A DNA stretch of 64,000 nt, from positions 22,095,308 to 22,159,307 of the forward strand of contig NC_133104.1 of NCBI RefSeq assembly GCF_022965805.1, given 5' to 3'. Below are positions 1-10,700 of the stretch, one piece after another. The notes beneath the pieces are model-generated. The model was not told where the DNA came from, ran no database searches, and was given only the letters and a program-made list of their open reading frames with translations. Made by a program: the position numbers and the translations under genes. Numbering within the stretch: position 1 is the stretch's first letter; every line of letters starts with the position of its first letter. The stretch comes from Primulina eburnea. Its lineage: Eukaryota; Streptophyta; Magnoliopsida; Lamiales; Gesneriaceae.

Positions 1-979
1 AATATGTGGTAACGGATATGTGGTAACGGTTTTGTGGTAACGGAAGAATGGGAATATCGTGAGGGGAGAAGGCCCCAGAGGGAGGCCATTTATGGGAAAA
101 GGCCCCAGAGGGAGCCCCGACGATCGTATTTCTATTCGAATCATGATAGGCCAGGGCCCGGTTAACCGGTGCGAGTGTTGCCGGTGTCCCCCGCCGCCCA
201 GTACTGTGGTTTTATGTAGATGGATCCATCGACCCTCATGAGCATGATCAGGAAAGTCACAATTAACGATCTGAATTCAATAAAGGAAAAGGAAAAGGAA
301 AGGGAAAAAGGAAAATTATTATGATCAAGTTAAACGTTTTATGTCATGATAAGGAAAACGATCAAGATTTATTTTTATGTGCATGTCATGAAAATATTAT
401 GCAAATGATTATGTTTAAATTTATGCATCATGAAAATGTTTACGAAAATGTTTATGTTTATGCATCTTCATGAAAACGATATTTTAAGTACAAGTATTTT
501 TCAACGTTATGTGTTGACTGTATTATGTATTACTCGTTATAAAGATTATGGTGTGTTGAGTCTGTAGACTCACTAGGTGTGATGGATGCAGGTGGTATTG
601 GGGGAGGACTTGATGAGTGATTTGACTGGACTGATGGCGCACACAACCCGAGGACCAGCGCTTCTACTTTTTCCGCATTATGATTTAATACTCATGTTTT
701 ATGTTAAAGATTTTTACGACCATTTATTTATGCCTTCAGAGAGATTTTGAGAGGTTTAGTATGGGCTATACTTTTCAAACTTATTGCTTTTTAGGTTTGG
801 TAAACATGCAACGATTTTACTTTATGACTATTTCACTTGAATTTTTAAATACTAGTTGATTGAGATTTTATTTTAAAAAGGGCAAAATATTTTATAGAAA
901 TATTTTCATGTGTTATTTGAGTTGGCAAAAAAAAAAAAATTTAGTACTTTTAAAGCAATAAAACGAGCAGGACGTTTCA
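1..979 (+). mobile_element. 3' part of a Ty3/Gypsy LTR related to element E
   Basis: The stretch matches, with divergence, the R-U5 half of the element E LTR at 16861-17576 and 58938-59692: a block ending in TGTAGATGGATC (217-228), then AGACTCACTAGGTGTGA near 567, then a CCCGAGGACC block near 648. It ends in ...CA at 979, and the Copia integrase reading frame starts at the next base. I read it as the right end of an LTR inserted into the Copia element, with its left end outside the window. Whether it is a solo LTR or the end of a full element cannot be told. Confidence 0.7.
3..43. repeat. Three tandem copies of a 14-bp unit
   Basis: TATGTGGTAACGG occurs three times head to tail (third copy TTTGTGGTAACGG). 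A second small repeat, GGCCCCAGAGGGAG, occurs at 71-84 and 101-114. Both lie inside the LTR fragment. Confidence 0.8.
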
Positions 980-2506
980 GCATATCCCCAAAAGGATAGC
1001 GGCAACTCAGTGAACCCCATCACAGACCGAACCATGTCCATCAAAGTCCGGTTACGACGCGCCGAAACACCATTCAACTGTGGTGTAGCAGGCGGAGTCT
1101 ACTGCGAGAGAATCCCATTCTCCCTAAGATACTCTTGGAACTCGGCACTCAAGTACTCACCACCTTTATCCGATCGAAGTGTCTTGATGCTTCGTCCCAA
1201 CTATTTCTCTACTTCACTTCTGAATTCTTTGAACCTTTCAAAGGCTTCAGACTTGTATTTCATCAAATACACATACCCATACCTCGAAAAGTCATCGGTA
1301 AAGGTGATGAAGTAGGCATGTCCATGCTTAGTGGTGATGCTAAGCGGACCGCACACATCGGTATGGATCAAATCCAATAACCCTTTGGCTCGCTCCACAT
1401 GGCCCTTAAAGGGAATTTTGGTCATCTTTCCTTTCAGACAGGATTCACAAGTCGTGAGAGCATTAATATCAGACATATCAAACATGCTCACTCCCACTAA
1501 CTTGTTCATCCTTCTTAGGGAAATATGTCCTAATCGAGCATGCCATAATTGTGCCGAATTTAGAGTATTTTGTTTTAGTTTGTTTGTTGTTGTTATTGCT
1601 TGGACATTGTTTAGTGGAATATCTTTCAATTTTAAGTTATAGAGATCGTTTTCAAGTTCTCCAGTACCAATTAAACATTCATTCTTGTAAATGTTGCAAA
1701 CACATTTGCTAAATAAACAAGAATATCCATCTTTATCAAGCATAGAAATGGAAACAATGTTTTTCACCAAATTTGGTACAAACAAAACATCTCTCAAAAT
1801 CAACTTAAATACATTGTTCAAAAGCAAGTAAACATCTCATATGGCCTTGGCAGCAACTCTTGCTCCATTGCCCATCCTCAAGAAGGTCTCACCTTCCCTA
1901 AGCCTTCTACTTCTTCCCATCACCTGTATCTCATTACAGAGATGTGAACCACAACCGGTATCTAATACCCAAGAAGCAGAGTTAATTGAAATGTTTACTT
2001 CAATATAGAACATACCGTTTCCAGAACTCTTCTGGGCAAGATATTACCTGCAATTACGCCTCCAATGTCCAGGCTTCTTGCAGTGATGACATATATCAAC
2101 AGTCTTGTCAGCCTTCACTGGTATGGCTGCCACAGCGGGACTCGGAGTTAGCCTCTTCAAGGGCACGTTCTTCTTGGGACGTTGGAAAGAACGCTTCTTT
2201 CCCTTCCCATGTGAACCAATCTTCGTACCAGATGAAGAATCCACATAAAGAACCGACTTCTCATCATTCATAGAAGCCTGCATATAACATTTGGCTTTCA
2301 AGTCATGGTCACACCATTCCTTATAAGTCTGCAATTCCTCAGGAGTTCAGTTACTTGGAGCCTCAACATGGGCGACTCAGTAAGTGTATACGCTATCCTT
2401 TCCGAATTCAAGACGATTTTAAGATTCTTAGCCAATTGAGGTAATTAGGTCCGGTTAATACGTGTTTGTCGAGTATTACAGATAGCGGATTGCGAATCGA
2501 CGACAT
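980..2506 (-). pseudogene. Ty1/Copia gag-protease-integrase, broken
   Basis: Read on the minus strand from an ATG at 2506 the frame gives a Copia Gag (start MSSIRNPLSV, then a conserved LTGPNYLNW block). A CCHC zinc knuckle (CHHCKKPGHWRRNC) ends near 2047, the protease active site is WVLDTGCGSH near 1950, and the GAG-pre-integrase HxxxH-type motif (LWHARLGHIS) and integrase core with HTDVCGP follow. Damage: a frameshift near 2365 in gag and in-frame stops at 2347-2349, 2044-2046 and 1837-1839. Two more stops lie downstream, one right after residue VEK at the 1201 end and one near the NGV motif. The frame ends in the integrase region at 980, where another LTR has been inserted, so reverse transcriptase and RNase H would lie left of the window. 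Family assignment is certain; lineage within Copia is not resolved. Confidence 0.88.
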
Positions 2507-4251
2507 TGTCAAAAAGTATTTAAAAGTAAAACAGATAAATGTTAATGACTATTTTAAAATATTTAGTAAGATATAAAGTATGAACTTTTACTTTATACAT
2601 TTTCGCTCCCACTATTTTGACATCTTTCACTACCCTATAGTGAAAACGGGAAACTCTTTTCCTCAGTAGGTACGCAAGGTCCAATTAGAGAATTATGATC
2701 CCGAATAATATCAGCCAATCACAATCCCTAAAAGTTAGTTTCCAATTACATCACCATGCAACCCTTTACGTAAACTTTTGTTTCATGTTTGATTAGGACC
2801 CAATAATATGACGTCGTTCATCTTCACGTGTCAAGCCTTACCCATCGATGTTGAACCTTAATGGACGGTCGCCAAGAGTTCCCCCAATAATATGAGCCGA
2901 AATAATGGGAGTTCCACGAAGTTCACATCACCATGTCAATGGATGTCACAGATTTCCGGCACCCAGGGCCCCCCCAATAATATGAGCCGAGCCCCGAGCA
3001 CGGGTAGCGTTCATCATGCACCCATTGTCGATGGAATACATGGAAATTATAAACAAATTTATAATTCCTCTTTTCGGGCTTGATATTAATTTTGAATCTT
3101 ATTCAAAATGAGGGTTTTTAATTTTGAAAAGTCTCATCATCAATTTTATTTAAAAGCTCGCCATGTTTGATCGTATGTTTGTCGGATTAATGCAAATTTG
3201 TTATTATCATAATAATAACGCACATACTCATTATTTATAACATATCATGCATGTATTATAAACAGTAAACAGAACAAGGATGATGAATTGCCCCAAAACT
3301 AATGGCCCGTGTGAGCTAAACACGGACCTAGGTCCAATCCTAGGGAAATGCATGGGATACAAATGCAACTATTACATTAACTTCCAATATTTACATGTCT
3401 TCAATCTTCATAATCACCAAGGCCACCATCTTCCAATCTTGATCTTCCACTATACTAATATTTACAAATAAATATCCATGGCAAATAGAGATACATCTCA
3501 TGGGGGTGGGAACGGACCATAAACCAAGCCCACTTTATAAATTGATAATTATTACAATCATTCAGCACAAAATATCCTAGCATACACCTAGCAAATTGGA
3601 CTTGGGCTTTTGATCATCCTCATGCATAGTATCACATATCATACACCATCAATTAATTATCACAATAATTAATTGATTCAATATTATATATCTTGATCCA
3701 ATCACTAACCGCCACGATTATAAACTAAATTAACAAAGTATACAAACACCTTTGTCTACTTTCTAATTAATTTATTTATAACCGAATTTCTTGTAAATCA
3801 CAATTTACTATAAATAATTAAAGTCCAACTTCAATTATTTATTTCATGAGAAAATATTTGCAACTTTTGTAAATTTAAACTTAAGGGCCCAAAAAATTCA
3901 TTTTTCACCAAAAATATTTTGGCCCATTTAAATCACAAATATGTTAGCCATCTAATGGCCCAACAACTCAAGGTCCATGACACTTTGATATTTCAAAACA
4001 TCTTTTGAAAACCCTAGTCATCATCGCCGTCGCCGGATTCCGGCCAACATGCAAAAAAAAATTTTTTTATTTAAAAGATGGGGCTGTTCGGGCAGCCCCT
4101 CGGGCAGCCAGAGCTGCCCGAAACGTGCAGCAACGTGCTGCCCGAAATTACCCCTAAAATTCCTTGATTTTGTAGCAAAAATTTCATCTCATGCGGTTAG
4201 AAATCAACCTTAATATAATATCATGAATATGCTACAAAAAACTAGTACCCT
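2507..4251 (-). other. Copia 5' leader between primer site and gag
   Basis: No convincing coding sequence. The stretch lies between the Copia gag start codon (2506) and the primer-binding site (4252-4266), so it is the untranslated leader of that element, about 1.7 kb and unusually long. It contains a degenerate motif CCCAATAATATGAGCCG at about 2883 and 2972, with weaker copies near 2699 and 2799, and a GC-rich inverted motif cluster at 4083-4147. Short frames here have no recognisable homology. Confidence 0.65.
4083..4147. repeat. CpG-rich inverted motif cluster in the Copia leader
   Basis: TTCGGGCAGC, its truncated forms and its complement GCTGCCCGAA occur about five times in 65 bp in a strongly AT-rich setting. 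Opposed copies could pair as hairpins. The layout resembles the palindromic arrays in the Gypsy LTRs of this window, although the element is Copia. Confidence 0.6.
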
Positions 4252-4266
4252 TGGCTCTTGATATCA
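4252..4266 (-). other. Primer-binding site of the Copia element
   Basis: On the minus strand the sequence GTGATATCAAGAGCC resembles a tRNA-Met-type primer site (consensus TGGTATCAGAGC with small changes). It lies just inside the LTR end at 4269, as expected for the start of minus-strand DNA synthesis. Confidence 0.55.
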
Positions 4267-4268
4267 CT

Positions 4269-5664
4269 TGAAATGGATCGATTTTAGGTACCCGAATACG
4301 CAACGGAAGTTCTAAATTTTCGATTTTACAAGAAAACTTCGAGCACCTCTTGTACTAGCATGTAATATATACAAAACACAAAAATATGACATTCATAGTA
4401 TGTTTAGAAATATACATATCAATCTCTCAAGATTTATGATGGCTCCAACTAAGGTGTAAACACCTTAGCTCTTGAATGGCTAGAAGATCTACAATCCTAC
4501 TCCTTTCTTCAAAATTAGGCCCATCACCAACTAGCTAGAACCCCTCTTATTTTGCACTAGAAAAATAAGAGGATTTTTCAAGGAGAAGTAAGTGTTCTTC
4601 TTCAACTACTGAAGAATAAAATGGAGAGAAAAACGAGGGAGAAAACACCCCAATTTTTTCGGCCACTTGAGTTGGAATGGGAGAGTGAATGAGTTGTCTT
4701 GGTGTGTGAAAAATTATAGACCAACTTTTGCATGCCATGCCTTGGTTAAAATTGTCTCCCAACTCTTCACCTCCCATGCATGAATTCTTTTTATTTGATT
4801 TTTAACAATTAAAAATCCATGGACTTAATTTAATTATCTCAAACAAATTTGAGACTAATTAAACATTACTTGAATGTACTCAAGTCACTGGTTGAATAAT
4901 TATTTTACTATTGGGCTCTACATGACCCAATATGATTTAATTAATTCAATACTTGAATTAATTTAATTATTTGGACTCTACTAGGCCTACTAGTGTTTAA
5001 TTAATTCAACACTTAAATTAATTTAATTTAGTCCATAATAATGTTTATGAAAATCATAATTTTCAAATACATTATCTATTTGGCAAACTTTTAATTTAGG
5101 AACAATTCCATAAATTAAAAGTTACATTTCCCTCATAGAAGTCATATTTCTATTTTTCTTACGCTTATAAAATCATTTTTAGGCCGTTCAACACATTGAA
5201 CTATTTTACTTCTCAACGGGATCTAGAAAGCTAGTACTTGTGTCGCCCTCAATGATTCATTGATACAACTAGCTGTAGGTTCACATCTCCATATGATTCG
5301 GACTAAACATGTCCTTATATGAGCATACCCAAATTGCTCCATTCTTACTTATCAACTCCTTGATAACAAGAACGTCAGAACTCAAGTCTGATAGTACCCA
5401 ACCAATCATGTTAAACGCCTAGCAGCATCGCTTACATGATTCCCTAGGTATCAAATGATTGTGCCTGCAAGAACCATTCAATTATGGTTAGCGTACAGTA
5501 TGGTCCCTTCAACTCATATATCCCGACCGATTCGACAACCATTGGTATATCGAGAGTTGTTAATGAATTGATACTATGTGTCATGGCGTAGTTGCATCGA
5601 TGGTGTAATCTATGAAACCCCTTTCATAATTACCACCATAATCTGATCAGAGATTTTATACTAC
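4269..5664 (-). mobile_element. Copia 5' LTR, promoter-distal part
   Basis: Left part of a roughly 2.04-kb LTR on the minus strand; the rest is at 14218-14863. The two parts were separated by insertion of element A, whose TSD ACTAC is at 5660-5664 and 14213-14217. The LTR end CA is adjacent to the primer site. The block 5341-5660 is of the kind found in Copia LTRs and has no reading frame worth reporting. Confidence 0.75.
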
Positions 5665-5764
5665 TGTAAGGCTCGAGAATTGTCAATTGGCATTGATGTG
5701 AGACTTGAAACCATGAGAATGCATGACATATAGAGTGGAATTTTTGAAGCATGGCCGAAGCCAC

Positions 5765-5991
5765 ACCGCACCCGCGGTGTTAGAGATACAGCACCCGCGG
5801 TGCATTGAGAGGAAATTGAGGGAAATGTGCGAACAGACACCGCACCCGCGGTGCTAGCACGACCGCACCCGCGGTGTGAGACCGCACCCGCGGTCATGTA
5901 AGGACCGCACCCGCGGTCTAAGTGCTACATTTTTGGATGAACTTGCCGTGAGCATAGCGCACCCGCGCTCTTGAGACACCGCACCCGCGGT
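5765..5991. repeat. U3 array of ACCGCACCCGCGGT palindromes (element A, 5' LTR)
   Basis: Eight copies or near-copies in about 230 bp. Each core is a 5-bp inverted repeat ACCGC/GCGGT around ACCC; one copy is the variant GCGCACCCGCGC. The array ends about 50 bp upstream of the TATA box, the position of promoter-proximal enhancer repeats. The 3' LTR carries the same array at 12478-12704. Confidence 0.92.
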
Positions 5992-6041
5992 CTGCATGCG
6001 AAATTGCCACCTTCGATTTTGGTCTTGACACATGGCATGAG

Positions 6042-6050
6042 GTATATATA
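6042..6050 (+). promoter_or_regulatory. TATA box of element A 5' LTR
   Basis: GTATATATA in a GC-balanced context about 50 bp after the palindrome array. A transcript start roughly 30 bp downstream is inferred from position only. The equivalent in the 3' LTR is at 12755-12763. Confidence 0.6.
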
Positions 6051-6900
6051 TGTTATGTTGACACATCACTCCTTCATTCTTCAGAATTCAGAACCGAGAG
6101 CTCCCAAGGAAATCCTTCAAGTTTCTTCGTGCTAAAAAGTAGAATTATGCAAGAGTTGTTCATCCGATTTTAATTCCGAGGTAAGATTTGTGTTCCTTGC
6201 ATTGAAGGCTACAAAGTGACGTAAGTTTGATATAATTCCAGCATGATTCAGATTGTGGATGTTGGGGAACTTATGATTTTGTTGCGAATATGTGTTCTTG
6301 ATATGCTAAGCATCGTAGAAACGTAAACGGATTGAATTACGGATGTCGTATGCTATAGGTTCAATTTTCCAGCATGTATTATGTGAAGATTATGCAGAAT
6401 TTGGTATTCATGTTTGTATTGGATGAGATTATGAGTTATTGAGATTGATTATGATATTGTTATGTTGAGATTGAGTTGGCCGGTATTGAGAAATAAGCCG
6501 TTACGCCGTTGAATTGTATTGAAATCAGTTACAGATTTGTACATTGAGTTAGTTGAGATGCTTGTTGATAGAGTGTGTCTACACATTGCCATTTCAGATT
6601 ATATTGGTTATTGTGAACTCGAGACATCGACTGCGACACCGACGATTCGACAAGAAAGGTATAATTCATGTGGTCACGGGATTGCACAACTCGATTCAGA
6701 TTTGATACGAGTTTCCCTAAATCACATACTAGATAGTTATTACATTGATTATGTAATGTTTCGTTTATTGATTTATATTCGAGTCTTGAGATAATAGAGA
6801 TTGGCAGACTTGCCAAAACTAGACGTTTCGGTGTATCGACGCATAGAAACAGATTTGTTATATGTGTAGACCCTCGATACAGAGTTGACCGAAGTCTAGG

Positions 6901-6953
6901 AATAAGACGTACCGTTGCCCCGAGTGGCTGGGTAGGTGACAGACCGTCTTATT
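6901..6953. other. Conserved LTR stem-loop, AATAAGACG type
   Basis: Perfect inverted repeat AATAAGACG (6901-6909) / CGTCTTATT (6945-6953), followed after a short spacer by GGGATCCCTAGA. The same arrangement with 9-10-bp arms occurs in the other A LTR (13614-13666), both C LTRs (25952-26009, 32076-32133) and both G LTRs (46803-46859, 52658-52714). Loop sequences differ more than the arms do. Confidence 0.75.
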
Positions 6954-7143
6954 CACACCGGGATCCCTAGATTAGAAAAGAGTCGAGTCAAGATTTGAAT
7001 TGGGGAATACAGATTTGTATTCTTCTACATGTTTAGATTTATATTCATGTTACTTGTTACATATGCTATGCTTTTGTATATGATATTTACATTGCATGCA
7101 TCCATGTTTTATACTGGGATATGTTCTCACCGGAGTTATCCGG

Positions 7144-7177
7144 CTGTTGTCGTGTCTGTATGTGTGCATGGCAACAG
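7144..7177. other. Conserved LTR hairpin CTGTTGTC/GACAACAG
   Basis: CTGTTGTC and GGCAACAG can pair around an 18-nt loop, with one G-U pair in element A. The motif directly follows the palindrome CCGGAGTTATCCGG. The same block is present in every B, C, D and G LTR (for example 20350-20384, 36411-36450, and on the minus strand near 46450-46500), mostly with fully complementary arms GACAACAG. Confidence 0.7.
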
Positions 7178-7504
7178 GTGGGGCAGGATCAGGGTCACGA
7201 CGAGGAAGAGAGAGTTGATAGCGTGGAGATGCCGGGTGTAGCAGAAGACTTCTGATGTTGCACTAGTAGTTTTATGTTGATACTAGAGATGTTATGTTGT
7301 TATTGTAACATGTATAACAAGTAAGGCTACTAGATCATGTCATGTAATAGTCGTTGACTCATGTTTGTTTTAAATAAAAATGAGACGCTTTATGTTAACA
7401 TTCGATTTAATGTTAGAAAGCGAAAAATTTTGACCCGCCATTTATAATAAAGATCCAATTAAATCCCAAAAGAATTGAGTTAGAACCCGGGTCCCCACAA
7501 CAGG

Positions 7505-7516
7505 TGGTATCAGAGC
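7505..7516 (+). other. Primer-binding site, initiator tRNA-Met
   Basis: TGGTATCAGAGC, complementary to the 3' end of plant initiator tRNA-Met, begins 5 bp after the LTR end at 7499. Elements B, C, D and G have the same site at the same distance. Confidence 0.9.
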
Positions 7517-7755
7517 TGTAGGTTCTGTAGACTGAGATAGAATAGAATGAGCGGGGTAGATCGAGTCATCTTCCTTGCTTTTGAGATGCTAGCATGATTT
7601 ACTGCTTTCCCTATTGTATGTGGTTGTATTATCTGAATTGATTTACAGCATTTCAAGCCTGAATCAGAACCAATTCTCGATCAGAGGTATATGATCAGAG
7701 GAGGGCTGAGACAGATGATATTGGTTGTGTACTAATCAGTTTGATGATCAGATTT

Positions 7756-10700
7756 ATGCCGCCTAGACGAGTGCCACAGCCAGAGCAGGGTAGCACGTCC
7801 GGTGCACAGATGGATGTTACCGCTACGCCGATGGAGACCTTATTGAAGAGATTTCAGTCTTTCCATCCGCCTACCCTGAAGGGCACAGAGAGTGCAGTAG
7901 AGTGCGAGAGCTGGCTTGATGATATCGAGATGCTGTTTGAGTCTTTGTCTTACACTGACGAACGACGTGTGAAGTTGATAGGCCATCAGATGCAAGAGGT
8001 TGCAAAGAGCTGGTGGTTGACTACGAAGAGAGCCTTGGAGCACCGAGGCATTGATATCACGTGGAAAGTTTTTAAAGATGAGTTCTATCAGCGCTTCTTC
8101 CCCGTCTTTTACCGGAAAGATAAGGGAGCTGAATTTGCGAATCTGAAGCAGGGACAGTGGAACATTGAGGAGTATGTCGCTAAATTTTCTGCTTTGCTGC
8201 GATTTGCACCGCATGTGGCCGGGAACGACGAGGCAGTGGCCGATCAGTTCATCAATGGGCTGAATCCCGATGTCTTTACTTTGGTGAACACGGGACGGCC
8301 TAACACTTTTTCAGAGGCACTGAACCGAGCGAAGGGAGCAGAGGCTGGCTTGATCAGGCAGCGAGGAGCTTCCTACGGTGTTCAGGGGCAGAGACCGCCA
8401 CAGCCTACCACCGTTCAGTTTCCACCCCCTCCTCCTCGTTTTGACAGTGGAGCTAGTGGTAGTGGCAAGAAGGATTTTCTGAAGGCTAAGGGCAAACAGT
8501 TTAAGAAATCTGGGAGTAGTTCATCGAGTTCGAGTGGATCTCGACAGAGAGGTCAGGGGTCAGATTATAGTGGCGCATACTGTGGTTCGTGCGGAGGGCG
8601 ACATGCGACGGAGCAGTGTCAAGGAGTTCTGGGACGCTGCAATATCTGCAGACAGCAGGGGCATTTCGCCAGAGTGTGCCCACAGAGGAGTTCTCAGCGA
8701 TTCCAGAGTACAGGATCGTCTGCTGCAGCGCCACAGATGGAGAGACAGGCATCTTCTGTACACTCCTTTCAGCCACCCTCCACACAGACTCAGCAGAGGC
8801 CAGGAGGTAGTCAGACTGTGAGTCAGCCTCCTCGACAGCAGGCACGTGTCTTTGCCCTAACAGAGGAACAGGCGCAGGAGGCGCCAGATGACGTCATTGC
8901 AGGTAATTGTTTCTTTTGCGGTTATCCTGCATATGTGTACATAGACACAGGGGCATCTCATACATTTATATCTGAACATTTTGCATTGAGACATTCATTG
9001 CCTGTTGAGTCGTTGTCGACAGTAGTGTCTATAGCTTCTCCGTTGGGAAGTGGTTTGATATCTGTGACTACTGTTAGACACTGTATGCTTCAGTTTGAGG
9101 GGCATGAGATTGATCTTGATTGTGTAGTACTTGGTTTAGCTGATTTTGACTGTATAGTTGGCGTAGACATGTTGACCAAGTACAGGGCCACGGTAGATTG
9201 TTTCCACAAGATTGTCAGATTCAGACCCGAGATGACAGACGAGTGGAAATTCTACGGCAAGGGCTCCAGATCTCGGATTCCCTTAGTATCTGCCCTGACT
9301 ATGAGTAGATTGCTTCAGAGAGGAGCAGAGGGCTTTCTCGTATATTCAGTAGACCTACTGAAGTCGAGCCCAGCATTGGCAGATTTGCCAGTGGTTTGCG
9401 AGTTTGCAGATGTTTTTCCTGATAAGATTCCAGGGTTGCCTCCGGTTCGAGAGGTTGATTTCAGCATAGATCTTATGCCCGGTTCTGTTCCTATTTCGAG
9501 AGCTCCGTATAGGATGGCGCCGATAGAGCTGAAAGAGTTGAAAGCACAGTTGGAGGATCTTCTGTCCAAGGGATATATCAGACCCAGTGTATCACCTTGG
9601 GGTGCTCCGGTGCTTTTTGTTCGAAAGAAAGATGGCTCGATGCGACTGTGTATTGATTACAGGCAGTTGAATAAGGCAACAGTGAAGAACAAGTATCCTT
9701 TGCCGCGCATCGACGACTTGTTTGATCAACTACAGGGATCTTCGGTATACTCGAAGATCGATTTGAGATCAGGGTATCATCAGCTCCGAGTTAGAGACGT
9801 TGATATTCCGAAGACTGCATTTCGAACCAGGTATGGACATTACGAGTTTGTTGTTATGCCTTTCAATTTGACGAATGCACCTGCGGTGTTCATGAGTTTG
9901 ATGAACCGCATTTTTCAGAGATATTTAGATGAATTTGTGATTGTGTTTATTGACGACATTTTGGTGTATTCGAAGAGTTTGACTGAGCATGCAGATCATC
10001 TGAGAATTGTATGGAAGACTTTGAGGAATGAGCGGTTGTATGCCAAACTGTCCAAGTGTGAATTCTGGCTGCGACAGGTTGTCTTCTTGGGGCATATTAT
10101 ATCTGGAGATGGTATTGCGGTAGATCCGAGTAAAGTTGAGGCTGTGATCAGTTGGCCGAGACCGACTTCTGTGCCTGAGATACGCAGTTTCATGGGTCTA
10201 GCCGGGTATTATCGTCGTTTTATTCGAGATTTCTCCAGTATAGCGAAGCCTATCACCCAGTTGACACAGAAGAATATGCCGTTTGTGTGGTCTGAAGATT
10301 GTGAAACTAGTTTTGTAGAGCTGAAGAAGAGGCTGACTAGTGCGCCTGTCTTGATGATTCCATCAGGTACAGGTGAGTTCGTTGTATATTGTGATGCATC
10401 TCACAGAGGGCTTGGATGTGTTCTTATGCAGCGAGGGCACGTGATAGCGTACGCCTCTAGACAGCTGAAGCCACACGAGACTCGTTATCCGATTCATGAT
10501 CTTGAATTGGCGGCGATTGTATTTGCACTCAAGATCTGGCGTCACTATCTGTATGGTGAGAAATTTGAGATCTATTCCGATCATAAGAGCTTGAAGTATC
10601 TCTTTTCTCAGTCAGAGTTGAACATGAGGCAGCGACGATGGCTTGATCTGCTGAAAGATTTTGATTGCGAGATCAAGTACCATCCAGGGAAGTCGAATGC

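Larger units (their letters stand above)
5665..7499 (+). repeat. Element A 5' LTR
   Basis: Starts TGTAAGGCTCGAG and ends GGTCCCCACA. In order it holds a U3 array of ACCGCACCCGCGGT motifs (5765-5991), a TATA box (6042-6050), a stem-loop (6901-6953), a GGATCCCTAGA block and a conserved hairpin (7144-7177). Short frames inside are incidental and recur identically in the 3' copy. Confidence 0.97.

Noticed and set aside
5765..5991. CRISPR-like array of short palindromic repeats
   Set aside because: Units and spacers are too short and irregular, they lie in LTR U3 regions in duplicate, and the setting is a plant nuclear genome.
6519..6794. Conserved 91-codon frame present identically at 13232-13507
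   Set aside because: It is conserved only because both copies are LTRs of the same young element; it lies in the R-U5 region and has no homologue outside the LTR.
7505..7516. tRNA gene fragment
   Set aside because: It is only the 12-bp complement of the tRNA 3' end; no cloverleaf surrounds it. It is a retrotransposon primer site.
7840..10584. Minus-strand frames opposite the element A polyprotein
   Set aside because: They are shadows of the plus-strand coding frame, short and without known domains.
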